Source of the DNA: Paenibacillus prosopidis
GTDB lineage: Bacteria > Bacillota > Bacilli > Paenibacillales > Paenibacillaceae
Assembly: GCF_003337375.1 (NCBI RefSeq)
Contig: NZ_QPJD01000014.1
Coordinates: 62,001 to 126,000, forward strand
DNA length: 64,000 bases
Direction of reading: 5' to 3'
Shown: positions 7,698 through 16,414 of the stretch, one piece after another
Position numbering within the stretch: position 1 is the stretch's first letter
Layout: each line of letters opens with the position of its first letter
The notes under the pieces: model-generated
What the model saw: only the letters and a program-made list of their open reading frames with translations
Database searches by the model: none
What the model was told of the DNA's origin: nothing
Program-made: the position numbers and the translations under genes

Positions 7698-8615
7698 TTA
7701 AGGAAGCACATTGCCTGCTGCACGAAAGATTTCATACCATTCTTGACGTGTCAGATGAACGTCGCTTGCCTTACAGCAATCCTTTAGCCGATTGATATTC
7801 ATCGTACCGGTGACCGGCTGCATGTGTGCGGGATGACGCAAAAGCCACGCGATGGCGATAGTTGTGTTGCTAACTTCATATTTGTCCGCAATTTCATCGA
7901 TCTTCTTATTCAATTCTGGGAACTTGTCGTTTCCGAGGAATACGCCCTCAAAGAAGCCGTATTGGAAAGGCGACCAAGGCTGAATAGTGATATCGTTCAG
8001 TCTGCAATAATCAAGTACGTTTCCGTCCCGGTTCACAGCGGAGTCATTTTCCATATTCACATTAAATCCATTGGAGATCATGTTGGCGTTTGTAATGCTT
8101 AATTGCAATTGGTTTGCAACGATCGGCTGCTTCACCGATTTCTTAAGCAGCTGGATCTGCATAGGAGTCTGATTGGAAACACCGAAATGACGTACTTTCC
8201 CCGAACGTTCAAGAAGATCGAAAGCTTCCGCCACTTCTTCTGGTTCTACCAAAGTATCCGGACGGTGCAGAAGCAGAATATCCAGATAATCGGTTCTCAG
8301 CCGATTCAGGATGCCGTCTACCGACTCTAAAATATGCTCTTTGGAGAAGTCGAACATTCCCTTCCGAATGCCGCACTTGGATTGCAGAATGATCTTTTCA
8401 CGAATATCATCATTCATATGAATGGCGTCTGCGAATATTTCCTCGCAGGCTCCGCCGCCGTAAATATCAGCATGGTCGAAGAAGTTCGCGCCTACTTCCA
8501 GCGCCGTTTGGACAAATTGCTCAGCCTCTGTCTTATCCAGCGAATTAATACGCATGCAGCCGACTGCTACAACCGGCACCTCTAATGTGCTGTTTCCTAG
8601 TTTTATAGTCCTCAT
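7698..8615 (-). CDS. Aldo/keto reductase
   Basis: 305 residues, TIM-barrel NADPH-dependent oxidoreductase of the YcsN/YdhF-like group. Visible catalytic tetrad: Asp and Tyr in FFDHADIYGGG, Lys in LQSKCGI, His in LLLHRPD; the cofactor-binding end is VTGTMNINRLKD. It reduces carbonyl compounds in the cytoplasm; the physiological substrate is unknown. GGAGGCATG precedes the ATG at 8615. It is divergent from the VOC gene, with a 19-base palindrome between them that could regulate either. Confidence 0.9.
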   Translation of the reverse strand: MRTIKLGNSTLEVPVVAVGCMRINSLDKTEAEQFVQTALEVGANFFDHADIYGGGACEEIFADAIHMNDDIREKIILQSKCGIRKGMFDFSKEHILESVDGILNRLRTDYLDILLLHRPDTLVEPEEVAEAFDLLERSGKVRHFGVSNQTPMQIQLLKKSVKQPIVANQLQLSITNANMISNGFNVNMENDSAVNRDGNVLDYCRLNDITIQPWSPFQYGFFEGVFLGNDKFPELNKKIDEIADKYEVSNTTIAIAWLLRHPAHMQPVTGTMNINRLKDCCKASDVHLTRQEWYEIFRAAGNVLP

Positions 8616-8730
8616 GATTCATGCCTCCTTAGTGAATAGGCTTATATCGTGCTATTCCTTAAAAAGTATAGCTGAATTAATAGTCTTGCGTAAGAGCTGA
8701 AATATTATATAGTAGGGGAAAGAAAAGTAA

Positions 8731-8749
8731 CTATGTAATGATTACATAG
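8731..8749. promoter_or_regulatory. Perfect palindrome between divergent genes
   Basis: CTATGTAAT-G-ATTACATAG, a perfect inverted repeat with one central base, in the divergent region between the aldo/keto reductase and VOC genes. Its form fits a dimeric regulator such as MarR or TetR; the protein is not identified. Confidence 0.55.
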
Positions 8750-8777
8750 CAATCCCAAAATGAAGGGGAGGATAATT

Positions 8778-9281
8778 GTGAATAACAAAATCCAAAAGAT
8801 AACACCAAACTTGTGGTTCGATAAACAAGCTGAAGAGGCGGCTAAGTTCTACATTTCAATCTTTAGAAATTCCAAGATCGGAAGAGTCACGCGTTATGGA
8901 AAAGACAGGCATGAAATTCACGGGATATCAGAGGGAGCAGTAATGACCGTGGAATTCCAACTGGAAGGACAAAAATTCGTAGCATTAAATGGCGGTCCGC
9001 AATTCAAATTCACAGAGGCAATATCATTTATCGTCAATTGTGAGGACCAAGAGGAATTGGACTATTATTGGGAGAAACTCTCTGAGGGCGGGGACAAAAA
9101 GGCGCAAGTGTGCGGTTGGTTAAAGGATAAGTATGGTGTGTCATGGCAAATAGTTCCCACCACTCTATCCGAGATGGTAAGCGACCCCGATTCAGAGAAA
9201 TCAGAAAGAGTTATGAAAGCATTGCTGCAAACGAAAAATAAAATTGACATAAAAACTCTATTGCAGGCTTATGAGGGATAG
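8778..9281 (+). CDS. VOC-family protein (PhnB / 3-demethylubiquinone methyltransferase-like)
   Basis: 167 residues from GTG 8778, set by GGGGAGG at 8765-8771; the upstream ATG at 8760 overlaps that site. The start NKIQKITPNLWFDKQAEEAA, the metal-fold strand VEFQLEGQKFVALNGG and GVSWQIVPTTL are typical of the PhnB-like glyoxalase/bleomycin-resistance superfamily. Members fold as paired beta-alpha-beta-beta-beta modules; most have no proven function, and the old methyltransferase name is misleading. Single gene with its own terminator. Confidence 0.85.
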   Translation: MNNKIQKITPNLWFDKQAEEAAKFYISIFRNSKIGRVTRYGKDRHEIHGISEGAVMTVEFQLEGQKFVALNGGPQFKFTEAISFIVNCEDQEELDYYWEKLSEGGDKKAQVCGWLKDKYGVSWQIVPTTLSEMVSDPDSEKSERVMKALLQTKNKIDIKTLLQAYEG

Positions 9282-9305
9282 ATGTATATATACGAGTACA
9301 AAATG

Positions 9306-9331
9306 GGCAGCCCCTTCGGCTGTCTTTTTTT
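9306..9331 (+). terminator. Terminator of the VOC gene
   Basis: Stem GGCAGCC / GGCTGTC with a short CTTC-like loop and a seven-T run. Confidence 0.8.
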
Positions 9332-9407
9332 GGACTTTTATACGCTCACATCTTCAACCCAATAATCATAGATTACATATCACATCATTCTGAGGGCGGG
9401 ATAGGAA

Positions 9408-10265
9408 TTGAAAAATAAAAAACGGGTCATTACGATGAGGACTCTGGGAACGAAAGGGCATGGCCGCTTTGGCAACCAAGTTTTACAATATGGTTTCTTA
9501 AAAATCTATGCTTCGCGTTACTCTTTAAAAGTAAAAACTCATCCATGGATAGGCCAGTATTTATTCGGTCACCAGGATCCGCCGGTAACTCGCAAATACC
9601 CGATTCTAACATCTAGTGACATTTCAAAAATAAAGACAAATAAACTTTTGGGGAGCAAAAATCCGCCGTTTGTTAATGTAGACCTCCAGGGACAGTTTAT
9701 GATGCATGCCAATCGTTACAAACCCTATAAAAAGCTGTTTCGCTCTTTATTCCAGCCAACTCCGGGAATATACGATCAAGTGAATAAGGGGATGCTCGAA
9801 CTTCGAAAGAGGGGGAAAACGGTCGTCGGCCTTCATGTAAGAAGAGGAGATTTCTTAAATTATAAAAATCATCCGCGAAATTTCCCCGTTCCAACCAGCT
9901 GGTATATAAAATGGCTGAAACAAATATGGCCTACGCTGGAAAATCCGGTTTTATTTATTGCAAGTGATGATCTTGATAGTGTACTGTCTAAGTTTAAGCG
10001 CTACCGGCCTGTTACTTCCTCTGATGTTATTGAGAACTTTCCCAAAAAACCTAAATACCATCGCTTAAACCCTTCATTCTACCCTGATTTTTATATTTTG
10101 ACCCAGTGCGACCATTTAGCTATTTCCAATAGTACATTTTCCTTTGCTGCCAGTTTATTAAATAAAAGATGCAAATCGTTCATGAGGCCCCATATGAAAC
10201 GAAAGCTCGTTCCCTTTCAGCCGTGGAATAGCAAAAGAAGATTGAACTTACTGCGAAGCAGGTGA
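9408..10265 (+). CDS. Glycosyltransferase family 11 (alpha-1,2-fucosyltransferase-like)
   Basis: Up to 285 residues. Family signatures: GRFGNQVLQYGF near the N-terminus, VGLHVRRGDF (the HxRRxD nucleotide-sugar motif) in the middle, and ISNSTFSFAASLLN near the end. GT11 enzymes transfer fucose or related sugars onto glycans, usually surface polysaccharides. The start is uncertain: TTG 9408 or ATG 9435. The protein is basic and the gene is AT-rich compared with its neighbours. It overlaps the next gene by four bases, so the two are an operon. Confidence 0.8.
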   Translation: MKNKKRVITMRTLGTKGHGRFGNQVLQYGFLKIYASRYSLKVKTHPWIGQYLFGHQDPPVTRKYPILTSSDISKIKTNKLLGSKNPPFVNVDLQGQFMMHANRYKPYKKLFRSLFQPTPGIYDQVNKGMLELRKRGKTVVGLHVRRGDFLNYKNHPRNFPVPTSWYIKWLKQIWPTLENPVLFIASDDLDSVLSKFKRYRPVTSSDVIENFPKKPKYHRLNPSFYPDFYILTQCDHLAISNSTFSFAASLLNKRCKSFMRPHMKRKLVPFQPWNSKRRLNLLRSR

Positions 10266-11041
10266 AAAATATGATCTATATGGTTAATTATGCAACCCGC
10301 CGATTTTATAAATCCCAGGAGAAATTAAAACGGTCCGCTCTTCGATTCGGAGTAGATAAAGTAATGTCCTTCAGGGAAAAAGATCTGATAAGAACAGCCT
10401 TTTTTAACAAAAACAAAAAATTATTGCGGCAGCCCCGAGGCGGCGGATACTGGATTTGGAAACCGTATTTTATTTTAAAAGTGATGTCAAAAATCAAAGA
10501 AAACGATATTGTCATTTATTGTGATTCCGGGATGGAAGTGATCAAGCGGTTAGATCCTTTGTTTAAGATTTGCAAGCGAAAAGGTGGGATTATGCTTTTC
10601 AGAACCCACTCTCTGCTGAATAAAGCTTGGACAAAAAGAGATTGCTTCGTCTTGATGAAATGTGATTCCCCGAAGTACTGGAATGAGGAACAATTGATGG
10701 GTTCGTTCTCCGTTTTCGTTAATAATGTGAAAAACAGAAAATTTGTTAAGGAATGGCTTGCCTATTGCTGCAATAAAAACATTATAAGCGATGCTCCAAA
10801 CCGATCCGGTTTAAAAAATTTCCGGGAATTTAAAGATCATCGTCACGATCAGTCCGTACTGTCGTTATTAGCTGTAAAGCATAATATCGAAGTATACAGA
10901 GCGCCTTGTCAGCACGGGGATAGGTATAAAATGAAAAAATTCCGCCATTCCGGAGAATGTACGAAATATTCCTCTAAGCCTTATAACAACTCCCCCTATG
11001 ACACGTTATTAAATCATCACAGAAATAGGGATTCCCGCTAG
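10262..11041 (+). CDS. Putative surface-glycan glycosyltransferase
   Basis: About 259 residues from GTG 10262 (or ATG 10271). Features: GGGYWIWKPYFI, IVIYCDSGMEV (a DxD-like region), LMGSFSVFVNN and DHRHDQSVLSLLA. This pattern is known from uncharacterised GT-A-like proteins in polysaccharide clusters; the exact family is not certain. It overlaps the GT11 gene by the sequence GTGA and shares its AT-rich, Lys-rich character, so the pair was probably acquired together and acts in the same glycan modification. No export or polymerisation genes are adjacent. Confidence 0.65.
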   Translation: MKNMIYMVNYATRRFYKSQEKLKRSALRFGVDKVMSFREKDLIRTAFFNKNKKLLRQPRGGGYWIWKPYFILKVMSKIKENDIVIYCDSGMEVIKRLDPLFKICKRKGGIMLFRTHSLLNKAWTKRDCFVLMKCDSPKYWNEEQLMGSFSVFVNNVKNRKFVKEWLAYCCNKNIISDAPNRSGLKNFREFKDHRHDQSVLSLLAVKHNIEVYRAPCQHGDRYKMKKFRHSGECTKYSSKPYNNSPYDTLLNHHRNRDSR

Positions 11042-11133
11042 GAGATTTTCTGTCTTATGTAGAATTAATGGTTAGAAAGCATAGAGGTGCTGCTCTTTCG
11101 CGGGCACTATACAATTAAGGGGATGCAATTTAT

Positions 11134-11728
11134 ATGGACAATCAAGAAAACATGGAACCGTATATTTTTTGGGGAAAATTCGTTGAAGTTGCTTTGAAAT
11201 GTATGCGCAAAATCCTGTCTCTCCTGAGACCCCTCCTAATTTCCCATCTGGTTGGGAGCGGGTTGCCACAATCTTTACAGAAGCATGACGATTGAATATG
11301 AAGATTCCGGCAAACCTTCCGAGTCGATAATCTCAGGGCTCGATAAACTTCCTGCTGGAACTAAGCTCGTTGTTACGGGTCATAGTTTAGGAAGCTCGCT
11401 CGCTACCTTACATGCTTTTGTTGCAGGAAGCAAACAGATCGACGTCGAGTTGGTGACATTTGCGTCGCCACGAGTAGGTGATCGTAAATTTGTTGAAGCT
11501 TTCCAGCAGATGAATATTAAGAATACCCGTATTTTCAACCACCCGGATATCGTTCCTGATGTGCCCGCGAAAATAGCCGGTTACCGGCATATCGAGCCAG
11601 GAATAGAAATTAACTCCGCACTGTTTCCGATCAAGCACTCCATTGCATGCTATCATGCATTAAGTACTTATTTGTATGTTATGGGATACGATAACGCAGA
11701 TATAAGCAAATGCAAATCGAGTACATAA
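11134..11728 (+). pseudogene. Class 3 lipase, frameshifted and internally deleted
   Basis: The 5' part begins ATG 11134 after AAGGGGATG and reads MDNQENMEPYIFWGKFVEVA. At about 11195 the lipase-like frame shifts by one, and in that frame EMYAQNPVSPETPPNFPSGW ERVATIF follows. A third frame from about 11264 (HNLYRSMTIEYEDSG) leads to the nucleophile elbow VTGHSLGSSLATLHA, the Asp region NHPDIVPDVP and the final His in IKHSIACYHAL. Between the N-terminal part and the elbow about 80-100 residues of a normal lipase are missing. Two frame changes plus a deletion make this a decayed gene, although the 3' piece could still be translated from an internal start. Confidence 0.75.
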
Positions 11729-11793
11729 GCAAAGGCCATAAGCGCCCACTCATTTCGACTTAGCGATAATAGGGCCAAACCATACCACAAGGG

Positions 11794-11826
11794 AGGATTC
11801 CGGATTGATGCCGGATTCCTTTTTTG
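11794..11826 (+). terminator. Terminator after the lipase remnant
   Basis: Stem AGGATTCCGG / CCGGATTCCT (one mismatch) with a six-T run. Confidence 0.8.
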
Positions 11827-11967
11827 TTATGTCGTAACTTCAAACATACCCAAATACAAATGGTTTACAATCTATACATTATAAATTGATAACCTCTTAA
11901 CAGACAAAATGTAGTATGGGTAGAGCAAGAAAATAAAAATAAAGCATGTAGGGGAGAGCACCTAATC

Positions 11968-13017
11968 ATGAAAAAAGGTATCGTGTTGATGAGCTTAACA
12001 GGATTGCTGATTTTTAGCGGGTGTGGTGCGGCAACGCCAACCGATTCAGTACAAGAGCCGGAATCGACAAACACAGCAACAACAGCGGCGCCCATCGAAG
12101 TAGCTGGAAAACTATCGTTTTATACTTCCCAACCCGAAGAGGACGCTATGAAGCTCGTTTCTGCATTTAACAAGTCATATCCGGATGTAAAGGTAGAAAC
12201 ATTCCGTTCAGGTACAGAAGAAGTTGTTGCCAAGATTCAAGCGGAAAATCAAGCGGGTAAAATACAGGCAGATGTTCTTCTGGTAGCTGACTCCGTTACG
12301 TTTGAAGGATTGAAAAAGCAGGACTTGCTGCTTCCTTATAAATCACCTGAATTAAATAAAATTTCAGAATCGCTAGTCGACCCTGATGGCATGTATTCCG
12401 GAACCAAGGTCATAGCGACTGCGATGGCCATTAATACGGAGAAGGTTAAAAATGTTCCGACAAGCTGGAAATCTTTATCTTCTTCCGAAACGAAAGACAG
12501 CAGCATAATGCCAAGTCCTATTTATTCCGGAGCGGCTGCTTATAATGTAGGCGTCCTAACACGTACCGATGGTTTTGGATGGGATTATTTCAAAGGGTTA
12601 AAGGCAAATAACATGTCAGTAGTTAAAGGGAACGGAGCGGTGCTGAAGGCTGTTGCCAGCGGTGAGAAATCATATGCAATGGTTGTTGATTTTTTGGTTG
12701 CACGTGAGAAAGCCAAAGGCTCCCCCGTCGAGCTGATTTACCCTGAAGAAGGTGTTCTGGTCATCACGGAGCCAATTGGTATTATGAAAAATACAACAAA
12801 TGAAGCGGCGGCTAAAGCGTTTGTTGACTTCGTGTTGTCAGAAGAAGGGCAAATGGTTGCTTCCGAAATCGGGTATACACCAATTCGAGAAGGAGTCAAA
12901 GCGCCGGAAGGATTAAAAATGGTCTCGGAGTTAAACATATTGTCCTATGATATTTCAAAACTGACTGAAGCTCGCGATGCTGACAAAAAGGAATTTCTTC
13001 AGCTGTTCGGAGAGTAG
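11968..13017 (+). CDS. ABC transporter substrate-binding lipoprotein (iron(III)-type)
   Basis: 349 residues. The N-terminus has a lipoprotein signal ending LLIFSGCG, so Cys is lipidated and the protein sits outside the membrane. The body resembles the FbpA/AfuA group: KLSFYTSQPEEDAMKLVSAF at the start, ADVLLVADSVTFEGL and EPIGIMKNTTNEAAAKAFVD later. It starts a three-gene operon with a fused two-domain permease and an ATPase, the standard arrangement for ferric-iron, thiamine or phosphonate importers. No convincing Fur box is seen upstream, so the ligand is open; iron is the leading guess from permease and binding-protein type. Confidence 0.8.
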   Translation: MKKGIVLMSLTGLLIFSGCGAATPTDSVQEPESTNTATTAAPIEVAGKLSFYTSQPEEDAMKLVSAFNKSYPDVKVETFRSGTEEVVAKIQAENQAGKIQADVLLVADSVTFEGLKKQDLLLPYKSPELNKISESLVDPDGMYSGTKVIATAMAINTEKVKNVPTSWKSLSSSETKDSSIMPSPIYSGAAAYNVGVLTRTDGFGWDYFKGLKANNMSVVKGNGAVLKAVASGEKSYAMVVDFLVAREKAKGSPVELIYPEEGVLVITEPIGIMKNTTNEAAAKAFVDFVLSEEGQMVASEIGYTPIREGVKAPEGLKMVSELNILSYDISKLTEARDADKKEFLQLFGE

Positions 13018-13034
13018 AAGTGGAGCGAAACACA

Positions 13035-14789
13035 ATGAATGATCCTAGTTTGCAAAAGAGCGGGGATAAAAGGGACGGGCAAGAGGTTTATCCCAACCTC
13101 CTGTCCGTTTCTTTTTTAATCGGCAAAAAGCTTGTCATCTTACTGAGTATTGCGCTTCTTATTTTTTTCTTTCTTGTGCCTATCGGGAAATTAATTTATT
13201 TAAGCTTAATGACCAAAACAGGAATCAGCTTTGGTTATTATACGGAAATCATCCAGCAAACCCGTACCTGGAGAACTCTAAAGGATACTTTTGTTATTGT
13301 GATGGGGTCTACTCTTTTGTCCGTTTTCTTAGGCATCATTACTGCTTGGTTGATGGCCTATTCAGACCTTAAGCATAAAAGAGCATTACATTTGGGACTG
13401 CTTCTCTCCTTTATTCTTCCATCCTATGTATTAACTCTTTCATGGTCTTCTTTTATGGGCTCCCAAGGCTTGATGGCTGACTTGCTCCAACAATTCAATT
13501 CAGATGCCAAGCCTTGGAGCATGTACAGTTACGGTGGCATTATTTTTGTGATGGGCATTCATCATTTCCCTCTTGTCTATATGTTGACTGTTGATGTATT
13601 GAAGAAAATACCGCGTGATATGGAGTGGGCTTCTAGAGCGAGTGGGGCTGGAAAGGTAAAGTGTTTTTTCTTAATTACCCTTCCTATGGCTTTACCGGGC
13701 GTAGCAGCGGGGGGGTTACTCGCTTTCCTGGCAGGTTTAGATAATTTTGGAATACCCGCTTTTTTAGGAATACCCGTAAACATTTCTGTACTAAGTACGC
13801 TAATATACGAAGAAATTATTGGGTTCGGTCCGTCTGCTTTTGCAAAAGGTGCCTCTCTATCTGTCATGCTGGGTATTTTTGCTGTAATCGGTATAATCCT
13901 TCAGTGGATTGCTGTTCATAAAAACAAAAATTCAGATACCGTACTTATGGATGAAAATCCACGCTATGAGCTGGGGAAGCATCGCATATGGATTGGGGCA
14001 TTATTGTGGTCTTTTTTAATGCTGATAACGGTTGTACCTGTATTTTCCATGATCCTGACCTCACTTAAAAAAGCATACGGTCTACCCTTTAAGCTAAGCA
14101 ATTTAACGTTTTCACATTATAACTATATCTTATTTGAGAACCCAAAGGTTTGGCAGTCCATTCAAAATAGTCTAATTCTGTCCGTTACGACACTGATGAT
14201 TTGCTTAATACTAGGCACGGCGCTTGCGTATTTTCGGGTCCGTCATCCTTCATGGTATACCAGGACGGCTGAAATCGTAATCGGCATTCCCTTTGCGCTT
14301 CCCGGGATTGTTTTCGGCTTAGCCATGATATTAACTTGGATGGAACCTATACCCGGCTGGAATCCTGATATTTATGGTACGGTTCGTATTTTATTTATCG
14401 CATATGTCTGTCGTTTCCTCATTCTACAGGTTCGGGCCAGCATTACTGCCTTTATGCAAATTGATGTCTCGATGGAGGAAGCAGCCCATATTTCTGGTGC
14501 GAATGGGTGGGGAAAATGGATATTTGTCCTGCTGCCGCTTCTGCTCCCGGGGCTATTAAGCGGAGCGTTCCTCGTTTTTCTGACAGCACTTACGGAGCTT
14601 ACTGTATCAGCGCTTCTTTGGTCTTCAGGATCACAGACGATAGGGGTCACCATATTTAACTATGAGCAGGCTGGGAATACCGTATATTCAACTGCTTTAT
14701 CCAGTTTAATTTTAGCTTTAATTATGCTAGGAATGGCAGTACTGCTTGTCTTACAAAAAGCTCAAAAACAAAAAGGAGTTCAATCATGA
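13035..14789 (+). CDS. ABC transporter permease, fused two-domain (FbpB-type)
   Basis: 584 residues from ATG 13035, with GTGGAG at 13020-13025; this replaces the GTG at 13020 as start. The protein has two homologous halves of about six membrane helices each, each with an EAA loop: MEWASRASGAGKVKCF in the first half and MEEAAHISGANGWGKW in the second. Such fused permeases pair with a homodimeric ATPase, here the product of the next gene, whose ATG overlaps this stop. Confidence 0.9.
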   Translation: MNDPSLQKSGDKRDGQEVYPNLLSVSFLIGKKLVILLSIALLIFFFLVPIGKLIYLSLMTKTGISFGYYTEIIQQTRTWRTLKDTFVIVMGSTLLSVFLGIITAWLMAYSDLKHKRALHLGLLLSFILPSYVLTLSWSSFMGSQGLMADLLQQFNSDAKPWSMYSYGGIIFVMGIHHFPLVYMLTVDVLKKIPRDMEWASRASGAGKVKCFFLITLPMALPGVAAGGLLAFLAGLDNFGIPAFLGIPVNISVLSTLIYEEIIGFGPSAFAKGASLSVMLGIFAVIGIILQWIAVHKNKNSDTVLMDENPRYELGKHRIWIGALLWSFLMLITVVPVFSMILTSLKKAYGLPFKLSNLTFSHYNYILFENPKVWQSIQNSLILSVTTLMICLILGTALAYFRVRHPSWYTRTAEIVIGIPFALPGIVFGLAMILTWMEPIPGWNPDIYGTVRILFIAYVCRFLILQVRASITAFMQIDVSMEEAAHISGANGWGKWIFVLLPLLLPGLLSGAFLVFLTALTELTVSALLWSSGSQTIGVTIFNYEQAGNTVYSTALSSLILALIMLGMAVLLVLQKAQKQKGVQS

Positions 14790-15826
14790 GCATTGAATTG
14801 AGACAAGTAAGTAAAAAATTCGGTGAATATTGCGCATTGAATTCGGTAGATCTAACGATAGCAGATGGTGAATTTGTAGCGGTGTTGGGTCCTTCCGGCT
14901 GCGGAAAAACGACCTTGCTGAGATTGCTGGCAGGCTTTGAGCAGCCTACAACGGGCGAAATTTATATGGATCAGGTGCAAGTCGCCAAAAAAGGCTTTGC
15001 AATACCACCGGAGAAGCGAAAAATCGGGATGGTATTTCAGGCCTTTGCTCTATGGCCTCATATGAATGTAATGGAGCATATCCGTTTTCCTATACGTCAT
15101 CATAAAGAAACTCCAGGCCATATACGTAAAAACGAGAAAGATCATATTTCCAAGATACTAAGTATGGTAGGACTATCCAAATTCGAAAAACGTATGCCTC
15201 ATGAATTGTCAGGCGGCCAAAAACAACGGGTTGCGCTTGCTAGAGCTATCGCCGCCGAACCGGCTCTTTTATTAATGGACGAACCGTTAAGCAGTCTGGA
15301 TGCTATGCTGCGTATGGAAATGCGCCGAGAAATTCAGACCCTTCACAGGCAAACAGGAACCTCGGTCGTCTATGTGACACATGATCAAGGAGAAGCTCTA
15401 GCTATGGCTGACCGTATCGTTGTAATGAAGAATGGAAGCATTGAACAAGTCGGTTCACCTGAGGAAATATACAGAACGCCGCACACAGAGTTTGTTGCAA
15501 AATTTGTTTCAAGGGCCAACCTTGCCCATGGGAAATGGAAGGATGATGTATTCGTTCCTAATGGATGTGAAGATACCTTGCAATGGCAGGGTAAACATGT
15601 GGCAAGCTATTTTAAATCCTCCGGCATGTTTCCGGTAAGGCCTGATCAAATTCAATTGGCCCCGGCACATAAACCGGGTATTCAAGGCGAAGTCGTTAAT
15701 GTTCAATTTCAGGGAAAAGATTTTCACTATCATATTCAATCTCATGATGGTCAGTGGGAAATCTATTCACCCTTATCCTTTCGTCTGAAGGAAAAAGTGA
15801 CATTAAATTTAATCGAAACCCAATAA
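14786..15826 (+). CDS. ABC transporter ATP-binding protein (FbpC/PotA-like)
   Basis: 346 residues. Walker A GPSGCGKTTLLR, Q-loop VFQAFALWPH, signature LSGGQKQRVALARA, Walker B LLLMDEPLSSLD and H-loop VTHDQ are all present. The C-terminal third is a TOBE-type regulatory domain (VRPDQIQL, then beta-rich sequence), as in the iron/spermidine/sugar importer ATPases. It overlaps the permease by ATGA and completes the operon begun at 11968. No terminator is obvious after it. Confidence 0.92.
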   Translation: MSIELRQVSKKFGEYCALNSVDLTIADGEFVAVLGPSGCGKTTLLRLLAGFEQPTTGEIYMDQVQVAKKGFAIPPEKRKIGMVFQAFALWPHMNVMEHIRFPIRHHKETPGHIRKNEKDHISKILSMVGLSKFEKRMPHELSGGQKQRVALARAIAAEPALLLMDEPLSSLDAMLRMEMRREIQTLHRQTGTSVVYVTHDQGEALAMADRIVVMKNGSIEQVGSPEEIYRTPHTEFVAKFVSRANLAHGKWKDDVFVPNGCEDTLQWQGKHVASYFKSSGMFPVRPDQIQLAPAHKPGIQGEVVNVQFQGKDFHYHIQSHDGQWEIYSPLSFRLKEKVTLNLIETQ

Positions 15827-15930
15827 TTCCTTGTAAAGTCCATGTACAACTAATACAATATTTTTGGAGATACATGGAAAAGGAAATTTTGATTCGTGTC
15901 ACCTTACAAACCCGCCGGAGGGATTATCCA

Positions 15931-16401
15931 ATGAGTCGGTTAAAAGGAAAAATAGCTATTGTTACTGGAGCAAGCCGTCGAAAAGGTATTGGTACCGCCA
16001 TTTGTAAAGCTTTGGCTAGTGAAGGTGCAGACATATTTTTTACCCACTTTTCGAGTTATGATAAGAATGTAATTCAATACGATGATGTTGAAGATGATTG
16101 GTCTGAACAATTCTCTGAAGAATTACGCAATTTTGATATACGGGTAGAAAATATGGAGTTAGATTTATCAAGTCTAGATTCCCCTTCGAGACTCTTGGAT
16201 GAAGTGGAAGCAAGAATTGGTACTCCGTCGATTCTGGTAAACAATGCTACATATAGCGTGGATGTAGGGTTTCGACAATTAAATAATGATATTTTAGATG
16301 CCCATTATGCAGTAAATGTTAGAGGAACGTGTATGTTATCCGTAGAGTTTGCCCGACGTTTAGACAGGTCACTGGTGAATAAGAATCCGCCAATAGCTTG
16401 A
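15931..16401 (+). pseudogene. Short-chain dehydrogenase, 3' truncated
   Basis: 156 residues from ATG 15931, with GGAGGGAT upstream. The cofactor motif TGASRRKGIG and ILVNNATYS are intact, and the helix DAHYAVNVRGTCMLSVEFA follows, as in SDRs related to 3-oxoacyl-ACP reductase. The usual proteins are about 250 residues; here the frame ends right after FARRLDRS with unrelated residues, before the Ser and the YxxxK catalytic motif. The product cannot be catalytically active. The next gene starts 13 bases later, so a deletion joined the two. Confidence 0.8.
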
Positions 16402-16414
16402 AAGGGTGATTAAG

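Noticed and set aside
11881..11967. Fur box upstream of the iron-type ABC operon
   Set aside because: TTGATAACC is present but no 19-base GATAATGATwATCATTATC-like palindrome can be made.
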